From an uncultured Psychrosphaera sp. (GTDB taxonomy: Bacteria; Pseudomonadota; Gammaproteobacteria; Enterobacterales; Alteromonadaceae), in assembly GCF_947500655.1 (NCBI RefSeq), contig NZ_CANMSK010000005.1:62001-126000 (forward strand): DNA of 64,000 nucleotides. Reading direction: 5' to 3'. Numbering within the stretch: the first letter of the stretch is position 1; the number at the start of each line of letters is the position of its first letter. The notes beneath the pieces were generated by a model that saw only the letters and a program-made list of their open reading frames with translations, was not told where the DNA came from and ran no database searches. The translations under genes were made by a program, and so were the position numbers. Positions 34,877 through 43,741 of this stretch are shown piece by piece.

Positions 34877-34935
34877 AAAAGTTGATATTAATATGCTATA
34901 TTGAAACATAACGTTGATTATAACTGTGAAAAAAC

Positions 34936-35832
34936 ATGCGCTTAAACTATCACCACCTTCAATATTTTTACGCCATTGCAACTCATGGCAGCATTGCAAA
35001 AGCATCTATTTTTTTGCATATCACTCCGCAAACATTGAGTTCTCAACTACAAAAATTAGAAGAACAATTAGGTTACAACCTATTTGATCGTGTTGGCAGA
35101 AAAATGCAGTTAAATGCCATGGGGAATGTGACTTACAATTATGCCAAAGAAATATTTAATCTTGGTGATGAGCTACAAAATTCATTAAAAAACCATTCAG
35201 AAAAATTTGCGTTTCAATTCTCTGTTGGCGTCACGGATGTTATTCCAAAAGTATTCTCTTTTAATTTCTTAAAAAACATTTACACCATGGATAGCTCCAT
35301 CAAACTTATATGTAAAGAGACCCAATTAGATACACTATTAGGCGAATTAGCCGTTAACAAGTTAGATGCCATATTAAGCGATACATCATTACCAGCTCAT
35401 TCGGCCGTTAAAGCGTTTAATCATGTGGTAGGCAAAAGTGGAATGAGCTTTTTTGCTACCCAGAACAAAGCCAATGATTTAGAGGAAAACTTCCCAAACT
35501 CTCTTGATGGGGTACCTTTTTTCTTAGCTGGCGAAGGTACTAATCAGAAAATCAATGTTTTATCTTGGTTTGAACAAATAGATGTAAAGCCTAAAATTAT
35601 TGGTGAATTTGATGATTCAGTTCTGGCTAATTACTTTTGCCAAGCTAACTATGGCGTGTGTTGTGCGCCTACAATTATTGAAAGTCATGTACTAGAACAA
35701 TTCGACTTATCCGTAATAGGAAGAACCGACCAAATTATGGAGCACTATTATCTTATTTCTCCTGAACGCAAAGTAAAGCACCCTGCCGTGCAGCATTTAT
35801 TGAATGAATCTCAAAAATTATTTCCTCAATAG
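34936..35832 (+). CDS. nhaR: LysR-family regulator NhaR
   Basis: 298 aa. N-terminal helix-turn-helix 'NYHHLQYFYAIATHGSIAKA' then 'HITPQTLSSQLQKLEEQLG', very like E. coli NhaR, and a C-terminal Na+-response/substrate domain. Its position head-to-head with nhaA supports the assignment. It is expected to activate nhaA in response to Na+. Confidence 0.88.
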   Translation: MRLNYHHLQYFYAIATHGSIAKASIFLHITPQTLSSQLQKLEEQLGYNLFDRVGRKMQLNAMGNVTYNYAKEIFNLGDELQNSLKNHSEKFAFQFSVGVTDVIPKVFSFNFLKNIYTMDSSIKLICKETQLDTLLGELAVNKLDAILSDTSLPAHSAVKAFNHVVGKSGMSFFATQNKANDLEENFPNSLDGVPFFLAGEGTNQKINVLSWFEQIDVKPKIIGEFDDSVLANYFCQANYGVCCAPTIIESHVLEQFDLSVIGRTDQIMEHYYLISPERKVKHPAVQHLLNESQKLFPQ

Positions 35833-35928
35833 CTTATAAATAAAGTTAATCGTATTTTAAACTTTAAACGTATTACTATAAGTAGAATGCTCAACTTTAA
35901 AACCTTAACAATAAATATTAGGTGACAT

Positions 35929-36210
35929 ATGACATACATAAGCTATTTAGAATTATTTAATCATGTGATGACACATGGCACTAAAGAAGGTTCAAAAGTC
36001 ACTTTTGGAGATTTTAGCGCCTGGAGCGAAATAGACGGCTACACTTGCTACCTAAGGTTTAAAGATGTGACGATAACATTAATGTTCCATAGTCGTTTTT
36101 CATTTGAATATGATGAAGAATCCGAGTTACTTGCATTTCAAAAAGCAGCTACACATGCCTTTGATTTAATACAAGAACAACGTTCCCCGCATGCAGAATC
36201 AAGAAAGTAA
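35929..36210 (+). CDS. DUF3081-like small protein
   Basis: 93 aa, ATG preceded by AGGTGA. The string 'SEIDGYTCYLRFKDVTITLMFH' and 'FEYDEESELLAFQKA' resembles the DUF3081 pattern as I remember it. Cytoplasmic; function unknown. Followed 22 nt later by the Trp-rich protein gene. Confidence 0.55.
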   Translation: MTYISYLELFNHVMTHGTKEGSKVTFGDFSAWSEIDGYTCYLRFKDVTITLMFHSRFSFEYDEESELLAFQKAATHAFDLIQEQRSPHAESRK

Positions 36211-36232
36211 TTAGGCAAAACGAGCTGTAATT

Positions 36233-36448
36233 ATGAATAGAGTAAATCCAAAGGCATTATTAAATAGTAAATGGACAGCAATGCTTGTGAACAATAAAGA
36301 AAAGCACTTTATTGTTATAGACGTTGAGTTTGATGACGAACAAAAAGTATCTTTGTGTGTCATTGAAGCTGTCATTAATAATCAGCAATACCAGATTAAT
36401 TGGCGAGACTTAAAAGATCCTACAAAGTGGAAAATCGGCTGGCAATAA
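36233..36448 (+). CDS. TIGR02450-family Trp-rich small protein
   Basis: 71 aa with the family signature: VNPKALLNSKWTAM, NKEKHFIVIDVEF, 'CVIEAVINNQQYQINWRDL' and a Trp-rich end (WKIGWQ). The family is conserved in gammaproteobacteria and cyanobacteria, function unknown. It is probably cotranscribed with the preceding DUF3081-like gene. Confidence 0.82.
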   Translation: MNRVNPKALLNSKWTAMLVNNKEKHFIVIDVEFDDEQKVSLCVIEAVINNQQYQINWRDLKDPTKWKIGWQ

Positions 36449-36595
36449 TATTGATTATTATCGGTAATTACTTCAATCTATCATTATCAGTATAAAATCG
36501 GTTTTATTACCAACAATTCCATGATTAAAAAGGATAAATAAATTTGAATTTAACTAATTCGACCCCATTTATATTTGATAAACATTGAGGGTTAC

Positions 36596-37591
36596 ATGTT
36601 AGTTAAATCAGAATTTAAACCAGCTTGGTGGATGACTAATCGTCATTTACAGACAATTATACCTAGAACATATCCTATAAAATCACTATTTAAGCCGGCA
36701 ATTCAAGATTTTGAGCTAAGTGATGACGATTTTGTAGAGGTTACTTGGTCACATCAAGTCAATAAAATAAAACCAGACCAACCAATTGTATTGCTGTTTC
36801 ATGGACTAGAAGGTTCGTTTGATAGTTTTTATACCAAGCGCATGATGAATGCTATTTATCAGCAAGGTTGGGTTGCGGTTCTCATGCATTTTAGAGGCTG
36901 CGGTGCCAAAACAAATCGTAAAACACAAAGCTATCACTCTGGACAAACCTCAGATGTGAGTGAATTTGTTGATTATCTAAGGCAAAGACATCCAACCAAT
37001 CCAATATTCTCTATCGGCTTTTCATTAGGTGGAAATGTGCTGGCGAAATATGTCGGGGAAAGAGAAGACTCACAATTAGATGGTGCGATTGTTATATCAG
37101 CGCCATTTAACTTATCTGAGTGTACAAAAGCGGTAAACCAAGGTTTTGCTAAGATTTATCAAAAGTACCTTTTAGATAAACTGAAAAGAAGTACCCATGA
37201 AAAAATAGAACATTTAAATGGTAGCGATCCTAGGCTATTAGACAAAGAAACGCTCGATAACATAACGAATATGACTGACTTCGATAGATTAGTCACTGCG
37301 CCTTTAAATGGCTTTGTTGACGCTGAAGATTATTATCAACAATCCAGTGGCAAGCAATTCTTATCGACCATTAACACACCAACTTTAGTCATTCATTCTG
37401 AGGACGATCCCTTTATGAATGAATCTGTTATTCCAACCGAGGCAGAACTGTCTCCTTCGGTTCAATTTGAGTTGAGTAAAAAAGGTGGGCATGTCGGATT
37501 TTTAGCTGGCAATAATCCTTTAAAACCAGAATTTTGGTTAGAAACTCGCAGCATTGCCTTTATTAAAAGCTTATTAATTGAGAAAAAATGA
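36596..37591 (+). CDS. yheT: alpha/beta hydrolase of the YheT family
   Basis: 331 aa from the ATG at 36596 (GAGGG upstream; 36575 is too far). N-terminal '[18 protein letters not shown]' is diagnostic for YheT. Nucleophile elbow GFSLGGNVL, oxyanion-side 'LLFHGLEGS', acid in 'SEDDPFM' and His in 'KGGHVGF'. Probable esterase; the natural substrate is not known to me. It overlaps the start of yheU by 4 nt (ATGA), as in E. coli, where the pair is also adjacent. Confidence 0.88.
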   Translation: MLVKSEFKPAWWMTNRHLQTIIPRTYPIKSLFKPAIQDFELSDDDFVEVTWSHQVNKIKPDQPIVLLFHGLEGSFDSFYTKRMMNAIYQQGWVAVLMHFRGCGAKTNRKTQSYHSGQTSDVSEFVDYLRQRHPTNPIFSIGFSLGGNVLAKYVGEREDSQLDGAIVISAPFNLSECTKAVNQGFAKIYQKYLLDKLKRSTHEKIEHLNGSDPRLLDKETLDNITNMTDFDRLVTAPLNGFVDAEDYYQQSSGKQFLSTINTPTLVIHSEDDPFMNESVIPTEAELSPSVQFELSKKGGHVGFLAGNNPLKPEFWLETRSIAFIKSLLIEKK

Positions 37592-37806
37592 TCATCCCAT
37601 GGCAGCAAATAAGTAACGATGCATTAAGTGGAATAATTGAAGAGTTTGTCATGAGAGAAGGAACTGATTATGGCGAAGCTGAAATTTCATTTGAAGAAAA
37701 AAAACTAGACGTACAAAGACAACTTAATAACGGTGATGTTGTTTTGGTTTATTCAGAACTACACGAAACCGTAAATTTGATGGCCGCTAACGATTTCAAA
37801 GGTTAA
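37588..37806 (+). CDS. yheU: YheU-family small protein
   Basis: 72 aa: '[29 protein letters not shown]' in pieces MIIPWQQIS and [12 protein letters not shown] is the conserved N-terminus of UPF0270/YheU, followed by '[16 protein letters not shown]'. Translation is coupled to yheT through the ATGA overlap. Function unknown. Confidence 0.88.
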   Translation: MIIPWQQISNDALSGIIEEFVMREGTDYGEAEISFEEKKLDVQRQLNNGDVVLVYSELHETVNLMAANDFKG

Positions 37807-37845
37807 CGGCTTTTATACCAATTGTATTATTTACTAGATAAGTCT

Positions 37846-38355
37846 CTAAATTGCGTAGTGATCAACCCAGTCTTCTACCCTAACGGCGAATTTATCGGTT
37901 AGCGGACTCCAACAACCACGTAAATCACAAGCTAGAATATTGTTATCCATTTCACGTACGATAATCGCTGTGGATTCAAATTCTGCTCGCTCAAAGTCAT
38001 GAGCAATAGACATAGAGTCGTACATATCATCTAACGTTTCATGCTCAAGAGCATCCTCTAATAAATCAAAATCAAACTCACATTGAATAATAAAATAGTG
38101 ATCGTGTCGATTTGAAATATAACGGCTACCAAATGGCGAAATAGCCAATAAAGTATGTTTGTAATGCTCTAGCTTTTGCATTTCAACTTCTGACTTCATC
38201 GAGCTATTTTTAAGATATTCGGTAATGTCATGTGCAATACATTTCATATCATCGGCTGACTGCGGACTTAGCACTCGACCATCTACATAATCTGCTTCTC
38301 GGCCACTTAATAGTGACATGGCACAACCAATCAAATTATTAATATCAGTGATCAT
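37846..38355 (-). CDS. hypothetical acidic protein
   Basis: 169 aa with many Asp/Glu and no signal peptide or membrane helix. I do not recognise a domain. 'SPFGSRYISNRHDHYFIIQCEFDFDLLEDAL' hints at an alpha/beta fold. It lies 15 nt after cysQ on the same strand, so it is probably cotranscribed with the cysQ-nudE unit. Confidence 0.6.
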   Translation of the reverse strand: MITDINNLIGCAMSLLSGREADYVDGRVLSPQSADDMKCIAHDITEYLKNSSMKSEVEMQKLEHYKHTLLAISPFGSRYISNRHDHYFIIQCEFDFDLLEDALEHETLDDMYDSMSIAHDFERAEFESTAIIVREMDNNILACDLRGCWSPLTDKFAVRVEDWVDHYAI

Positions 38356-38370
38356 AATAACTCTTATTCC

Positions 38371-39201
38371 TTAATCTCGTCTTGATGTATGTGGGATAGT
38401 AATTGTTGACCAATCAAACGACTTATCACTAACCACCATAAAGTTAGGATTTAATACCGACTCTCTTTGATTATAGGTTAGCTCACCATACTCAGAATCT
38501 AAAATACAGCCACCCGCTTCTTCCACTATAATTTGTGGTGCGCCTGTATCCCATTCACCTGTAATACCAACTCGAATATATATATCCGCATTACCTTCAG
38601 CCACTAAACATGACTTTAACGCCGCGCTTCCCATGGAAACAAATTCTAATGCGACATCAGGTTTAATAAACTTAGTGATGGTTTCTAATTTTTGTACTCG
38701 ACTAATAGCAACACGTAAGTATGGGTTTGCCAAATCGACGGGACTTGCCGTCACTTGTGTCGTTTTGCCACCGCATATCTTATGAGTACCTAATCCTAGC
38801 GCCGCCCAAAAGGTAACTTTGGTAACAGGTGCATGAATAATACCAAGTATCGGTTTTCCATTTTCAACTAACGCAATATTAACCGCAAAGTCTGAACGAC
38901 CAGCCACAAATTCTTGTGTCCCGTCTAATGGATCAATTAACCAATAACGTGACCAGATCTTACGCTCTGCTAGGGGAATGTTTTCGATTTCTTCTGACAT
39001 AATTGGAATGTCTGGCGTTAACTTAGTTAACTGCTCCATTATAATTCCATTAGAAGCATAATCTGCGCTGGTTACAGGGGATTCATCTAGTTTACTAAAT
39101 TGCTCAAAGTCACCATCTTCAAAAAACTCTAAAATAGCGGCGCCTGCAGAATTTGCTATTTCCACCGCATGTGCTGCTAACTGCTCTAGTGATAATGTCA
39201 C
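38371..39201 (-). CDS. cysQ: 3'(2'),5'-bisphosphate nucleotidase CysQ
   Basis: 276 aa. Metal-binding motifs of the inositol-monophosphatase superfamily: 'SEEIEN' (Glu), DPLDGTQEF (Asp-Pro-x-Asp-Gly), and 'GEWDTGAPQIIVEEAGG' near the end. It dephosphorylates PAP/PAPS in sulfur metabolism. Placed directly after nudE (26-nt gap), an arrangement seen in related bacteria. Confidence 0.9.
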   Translation of the reverse strand: MTLSLEQLAAHAVEIANSAGAAILEFFEDGDFEQFSKLDESPVTSADYASNGIIMEQLTKLTPDIPIMSEEIENIPLAERKIWSRYWLIDPLDGTQEFVAGRSDFAVNIALVENGKPILGIIHAPVTKVTFWAALGLGTHKICGGKTTQVTASPVDLANPYLRVAISRVQKLETITKFIKPDVALEFVSMGSAALKSCLVAEGNADIYIRVGITGEWDTGAPQIIVEEAGGCILDSEYGELTYNQRESVLNPNFMVVSDKSFDWSTITIPHTSRRD

Positions 39202-39227
39202 ACTTAACTCCCTAGCTCATATTTATA

Positions 39228-39794
39228 CTATAAGGTTAGTTTTTCTTTCGCCATATACAAGGCCGATACACTACGTGCTTCGGTAAAATCTTCTCGGCTC
39301 ATCAATTCGTCTAGATTATCCCATTGCCAATTTACCACAGTAAGCGGTTCTGGTTCGTCCCCTTCAAGAGATTCTGGATAGAGATCGAACGCCATATAAA
39401 TATGCATGATTGAGTTAAAGTAACTAGGCGTGCTTGATAAGCTTTTTAATTGGACTAAACGTTTTGCCCCAAAACCGATTTCTTCTTTTAACTCTCGGTT
39501 TGCTGCATGTTCTGGAGACTCACCTGGATCAATAAGCCCTTTGGGGAAACCGAGTTCATAACTATGGGTTCCAGCGCAATATTCACTGACCAGTAAAAAT
39601 TCTTGTTCATTCACAATGGGGATGATCATAACCGCGCCACGACCTGAACTTTTCATGCGTTCATAGGTACGTTGTTCACCATTGGAAAACTCTAATTCCA
39701 GTTGTTCTATTTTAAATAAACGACTTTTAGCTACTAATTCAGAACTATGAATAACAGGTAATTGCGGTTTTTTTTGCTTTATTTGCTCCGACAT
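39228..39794 (-). CDS. nudE: Nudix hydrolase NudE (ADP-sugar/ NADH type)
   Basis: 188 aa with a full Nudix box (GLIDPGESPE, then RELKEEIGF) and 'YELGFPKG' before it. NudE cleaves ADP-ribose, Ap3A and NADH. It diverges from yrfG at 39858 across a 63-bp promoter region. Confidence 0.9.
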   Translation of the reverse strand: MSEQIKQKKPQLPVIHSSELVAKSRLFKIEQLELEFSNGEQRTYERMKSSGRGAVMIIPIVNEQEFLLVSEYCAGTHSYELGFPKGLIDPGESPEHAANRELKEEIGFGAKRLVQLKSLSSTPSYFNSIMHIYMAFDLYPESLEGDEPEPLTVVNWQWDNLDELMSREDFTEARSVSALYMAKEKLTL

Positions 39795-39857
39795 GGATGG
39801 CCTTCTGCTAGAATCGGATACCTAGTTACTACTATAACGAACAAAGATTAAAAATCT

Positions 39858-40517
39858 ATGCTTAATTGGTCTGATATACACACTGTTTTACTTGATATGG
39901 ACGGCACCCTACTTGATTTGCATTTTGACAACCATTTTTGGATAGAACATGTACCAAAAGCATTTGCTAAAAAGCATAGCGTTTCACTAGAAAAAGCGCA
40001 AACAGAACTAAAAATTCAAAACGATGCTGTTTATGGACAATTAGAGTGGTATTGCCTAGATTATTGGCAGCAAGAGTTAGATTTACCTATTTTGGAATTA
40101 AAACGCGAGATCAGCCATTTAATCCAATTACGAGATGACACTATCCCATTTTTGGACGCACTTCATGCCGCAGGAAAAGAAGTAATTTTAGTTACTAATG
40201 CACACCCTAATTCACTAAGCTTAAAAGTAGAGATGACCCAATTAGATAGCCACATAGACAGGCTAATATCATGTCATCAATACGGAGTGAGTAAAGAAAG
40301 CCAAAGGTTGTGGCAACAACTACAACAAGATATTGGTTTTGATAATAAACATACGTTATTTGTAGATGACTCAAAACCAGTATTAGACTCAGCTAAAAAG
40401 TTTGGTATTCAGCATTTATTAGCAATCGCAAACCCAGACAGTAAAAAGCCGGCAAAAGAAATTACAGGCTATGTAAATACAACGGATTTTAGAACGTTGA
40501 TAACTCAAATAAAATAG
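39858..40517 (+). CDS. yrfG: GMP/IMP nucleotidase YrfG
   Basis: 219 aa HAD hydrolase: motif I LLDMDGTLLDLHFDN, cap region with Trp-rich 'WYCLDYWQQELDL', motif II 'ILVTNAHP', motif III 'LFVDDSKPVLDSA'. The 'LDLHFDNHFW' start is diagnostic of YrfG (YjjG relative). Its divergent position next to nudE supports the call. Confidence 0.9.
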   Translation: MLNWSDIHTVLLDMDGTLLDLHFDNHFWIEHVPKAFAKKHSVSLEKAQTELKIQNDAVYGQLEWYCLDYWQQELDLPILELKREISHLIQLRDDTIPFLDALHAAGKEVILVTNAHPNSLSLKVEMTQLDSHIDRLISCHQYGVSKESQRLWQQLQQDIGFDNKHTLFVDDSKPVLDSAKKFGIQHLLAIANPDSKKPAKEITGYVNTTDFRTLITQIK

Positions 40518-41093
40518 TATCGCTCAATATCTCAGGAGGTTTTTAATTAGCTTTCATCTAGATAATCTGATTTCGCCCCTTCGCGAGTAACCAATTAAAC
40601 TTCAGATTTAAATTACTTTTTTAGTAATTAGTTAACGACTCTGCTAAAAATAAATTATTTAGAAATGTGAGCGATGTTCTGGTAAAAAAACACGCAATTC
40701 GCTCGCTATAAACCTGTTAGCTTTCTATGGATGTACTACCTTAAATTGATATCGCTATAATTCGATTTGGAATAAATATGAATGAAGTAAGGCCTTTTTG
40801 TGGATAACCTGAATCCATAAAACATTCCTCTTCCCTAGAAGAGCAAACTGAAAATAGGTCTGTGAACTGTATATTAACTAGAGTGTTACTGAGCAGTAGA
40901 AATTAACCAATTTTCCCTCATAATAACTACTCTAACACTCCTCACACGCGTACATACAATGTACATATGATTTAATTAGAGTAAAATACAGCAAAAGCTG
41001 TAACAAATACGGCGTTTCTTTTGGGGGAAGCTAAGTCTGTACTTTTTGATGTGTTTGCTGTGCAGTTTTTAATGAATAAAATGCCATAACTGA
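40518..41093. other. gene-free spacer before the BrnT/BrnA remnant
   Basis: About 575 bp without an ORF. An imperfect inverted repeat (AGAGTGTTACTGAGC with AGTAG at 40880-40899, against CTACTCTAACACTC at 40927-40940) stands out but matches no known element. Confidence 0.35.
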
Positions 41094-41222
41094 AGATCGC
41101 TTTTTGATGCTTGTATGAGTAATAAAACCAATATATTACTTGCTCATTGCGGACGTGAGGATGGGAATATTATTACAGTTATATCGGCCAAAGAAGCGAC
41201 AAAAAATGAAAGTAAAAACTAA
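41094..41222 (+). pseudogene. C-terminal remnant of a BrnT-family toxin
   Basis: In one frame the region reads SLFDACMSNKTNILLAHCGR, then EDGNIITVISAKEATKNESKN and a stop. This is the end of a BrnT ribonuclease toxin, whose canonical tail is 'R-I-I-S-A-R-x-A-T-x-x-E'. The catalytic N-terminal ~50 residues are absent and a stop (TGA 41091) closes the frame upstream. Non-functional as a toxin. The brnA antitoxin follows 14 nt later. Confidence 0.75.
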
Positions 41223-41236
41223 CAGCGAGGGAGTTA

Positions 41237-41458
41237 ATGATGAAAGATGAATATGATTTTTCAGCAATAAAATCGCGTAAAAATACTTACGCAGGTAAAT
41301 TAAAAAAGCCGGTAACAATGCGTCTTGATGAGGATGTTATATCTTATTTTAAAGCCATGGCGGAAGAGTCAGGCGTTCCTTATCAAAGCTTAATAAATTT
41401 ATATCTGAGAGATTGTGTTGCAACCCATAAGAAAATAGATATTAACTGGCAGGCATAG
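41237..41458 (+). CDS. brnA: BrnA-type antitoxin (orphan)
   Basis: 73 aa from ATG with GAGGGAG upstream. 'YDFSAIKSRKNTYAGKLKKP' then 'VTMRLDEDVISYFKAMAEESGVPYQSLINLYLRDCV' (in pieces VTMRLDEDVISYFKAM and VPYQSLINLYLRDCV) is the ribbon-helix-helix region of BrnA/CopG-like antitoxins. Its partner toxin is only a fragment, so the antitoxin is an orphan and may regulate other genes or be decaying. Confidence 0.8.
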   Translation: MMKDEYDFSAIKSRKNTYAGKLKKPVTMRLDEDVISYFKAMAEESGVPYQSLINLYLRDCVATHKKIDINWQA

Positions 41459-41522
41459 TTCTAGTTCTAGTTCTAACAATCAACTAGAGCCGCTACATAA
41501 ATCTAATTACAACCCCTCTAAC

Positions 41523-42683
41523 TTATATTAAGCGACCGCTTTGGTAGACTTGTTCAATTTGCATATTGTCATTGATCACTAAAAAGTCAGCTTTGGCTCC
41601 AACATTTAAATGACCAATATCATTTAAGCCTAAAAATTTAGCTGGAACTTGTGTGGCGCTGTGTAGTACATCTTCCAGCGGAATCCCAAGCACTTGCTGT
41701 GAGTTTCTTACCGCTGCCATCATATCAAGACACGAGCCTGCTAAAGTGCCATCTGGAGTTGTAAGCTTGTCACCAACACGAGTAATTGTTGAGTCTAACC
41801 AAGGTAGAGACATTAAGTCGCTACCAACATGCGCCATTGCATCAGTAACTAGCATAACGCCTTTAGCTGACTTTGCTTTAAAGGCTAAACGGCAGTTAGT
41901 TTCATGCACATGCAGAAGATCAACAATTAATCCCGCAGTTATGCGTTCATCATCCAGCGCAGCACCAATTAATCCTGGCGCTCTAGCTTGTAGGCCAGAC
42001 ATAGCATTAAATAAATGTGTTACGCCTGTTGCACCTGCATCAATTGCGGCTAAAACCGTATTAAAATCTGCATTAGAGTGACCTAAAGCGACAATCACAC
42101 CTTGGCTTACTAAATCCTTTATTACGTCTGGACTGACATTTTCCGGCGCTACGGTTAACAGGACTTTACCTAAGTCATTACGAGTGATTACCTTTAACTC
42201 AGCATCAGTAATTGCACGAACTTGATCAGATGGATGAATACCACGTTTAGCTACACTTAAGTGCGGCCCTTCAAAATGCACTCCCACAACACCCTCAATA
42301 TTTTCAGATTTTGCCTGTGCAATTGCATCAGCAGCATTTTGCATAACAGATAAATTATCTGTTATTAACGTTGGCAACATAGACGTTGTACCAAACTGCT
42401 GGTGAGCTGAAAACATGGTTTTAAGGGTAACGACACTTGGAGCCTGATTTAATAAAACTCCACCACCACCATTGACTTGTGCATCTAAAAAACCAGGGGT
42501 CACTAAACCATTAAACTGCACATCAGGGCATAAAAAGTCATTTGAACCTTGGTCATTTAAGCCACCTCCATTTGAACCCTGGTCACTTTCGGTTGATGTC
42601 ACCACACCATCTTTAACTTGAAAGCGGTAGTTAGTTTTTAAATTAGTGCCATCAAAAAACTGTTTTGCACAAAACCATGTCAT
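41523..42683 (-). CDS. nagA: N-acetylglucosamine-6-phosphate deacetylase
   Basis: 386 aa amidohydrolase. 'GLVTPGFLDAQVNGGGGVL' (N-terminal), 'VVGVHFEGPHLSVAKRGIHP' (metal Glu), 'LGHSNADF', 'VTHLFNAMSGL', catalytic Asp in 'VTDAMA', and 'GTLAGSCLDMM' are all NagA landmarks. It removes acetate from GlcNAc-6-P to give glucosamine-6-P. Last gene of the alr-nagZ-symporter-nagB-nagA string, 41 nt after nagB-II. Confidence 0.93.
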   Translation of the reverse strand: MTWFCAKQFFDGTNLKTNYRFQVKDGVVTSTESDQGSNGGGLNDQGSNDFLCPDVQFNGLVTPGFLDAQVNGGGGVLLNQAPSVVTLKTMFSAHQQFGTTSMLPTLITDNLSVMQNAADAIAQAKSENIEGVVGVHFEGPHLSVAKRGIHPSDQVRAITDAELKVITRNDLGKVLLTVAPENVSPDVIKDLVSQGVIVALGHSNADFNTVLAAIDAGATGVTHLFNAMSGLQARAPGLIGAALDDERITAGLIVDLLHVHETNCRLAFKAKSAKGVMLVTDAMAHVGSDLMSLPWLDSTITRVGDKLTTPDGTLAGSCLDMMAAVRNSQQVLGIPLEDVLHSATQVPAKFLGLNDIGHLNVGAKADFLVINDNMQIEQVYQSGRLI

Positions 42684-42724
42684 GGTGAAGTTCCTTTACC
42701 TTACGTATCTGAAATATATTTAAA

Positions 42725-43741
42725 TTACAGTGTTTGCGTAACTTTATTTAAACCAACAGGTTCATCTGGATTCAATCCCATTTGTTGTGCTACCTGCTCA
42801 ATATCCAGATAAAAACGCAACATAATAGCCAGTGGTGCTAAACGCTTATGTATTTTATCACCTTCAGTGCTGTTATCGTTATCAACTTTTAATGTAACTA
42901 CAACACCGCCTCGGCTGATAACGTCAGCAACTTGTTTTTTATGATTTATTAACGTTTCATCGTCAATCTCAACATCTACCAACATCAGCTTTTTTGCTAC
43001 GAGCGTAATAGGTCCATGCAAAAACTCAGCACTACTAAATGACTCAGCATGAATACCACAAACTTCTTTTAACTTAAGCGCTAATTCTCGGCTTATGGCA
43101 TAACCAAAACCGCGCCCTAACACCACACAATGTTGAACATGTTTTAAAGCATCGAAAGTAAGTTGCGGTGCTTGTGTTGTTACATGCTGTAATTGTTTTG
43201 GTAAATTTTCTAATCCGGCTAATAAGTCTTTTGAGCCTGACCATGTAGCAACAAGTGACGCGATTGCACTTAACGTACATAAAAAACTTTTAGTTGCGGC
43301 TACTGCTTTTTCTGGTCCTGCTTGTAACGGTAATACTTCATTAGCCAGTTCAGCTAGAGGTGAGGTTTCATCGTTTACTAGCGCTAAACAAAATGCTCCG
43401 GTTTTTTTAGCTTGTTCAACTTGGTGTAAAATATCAGGACTTCTACCTGATTGAGAAATACAAATAACCAGGGTATTTTCTAACTTAAGCGTTTTACCAA
43501 ATAAAGTACTTACTGACGGTGCGGCTGCAGAAACAGGTAAACCTAATTCAGTTTCAATCAAATACTTTGCATATACACCAGCATGATCAGAAGAGCCTCT
43601 ACCTATTATCATTACTGACTTTGGCGCAAATGCTTTTATTCCCGCTACAATGGTTTTTACTCTATCTTTATTTTCACTAAGCTGTGTCGCTATTCGTTCT
43701 GGAGTTTGTAGTGCTTCTTCCACCATAAGTGACTGTGACAT
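42725..43741 (-). CDS. nagB-II: glucosamine-6-phosphate deaminase, SIS-type (NagB-II)
   Basis: 338 aa with two SIS domains; 'PKSVMIIGRGSSDHAGVYAKY' and 'VICISQSGRSPDILHQ' carry the sugar-phosphate-binding motifs, and 'AGPEKAVAATKSFL' and 'VVLGRGFGYAISRELALKLKE' are typical of the NagB-II/AgaS type that replaces classical NagB in Shewanella and related bacteria. It converts GlcN-6-P to fructose-6-P and ammonia. Starts at the stop of the symporter gene (1-nt overlap). Confidence 0.88.
   Translation of the reverse strand: MSQSLMVEEALQTPERIATQLSENKDRVKTIVAGIKAFAPKSVMIIGRGSSDHAGVYAKYLIETELGLPVSAAAPSVSTLFGKTLKLENTLVICISQSGRSPDILHQVEQAKKTGAFCLALVNDETSPLAELANEVLPLQAGPEKAVAATKSFLCTLSAIASLVATWSGSKDLLAGLENLPKQLQHVTTQAPQLTFDALKHVQHCVVLGRGFGYAISRELALKLKEVCGIHAESFSSAEFLHGPITLVAKKLMLVDVEIDDETLINHKKQVADVISRGGVVVTLKVDNDNSTEGDKIHKRLAPLAIMLRFYLDIEQVAQQMGLNPDEPVGLNKVTQTL

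Noticed and set aside
40880..40940. Integron attC-like or mobile-element end near the BrnT/BrnA pair
   Set aside because: The inverted repeat is imperfect and lacks the conserved core sites; no integrase or transposase is nearby.
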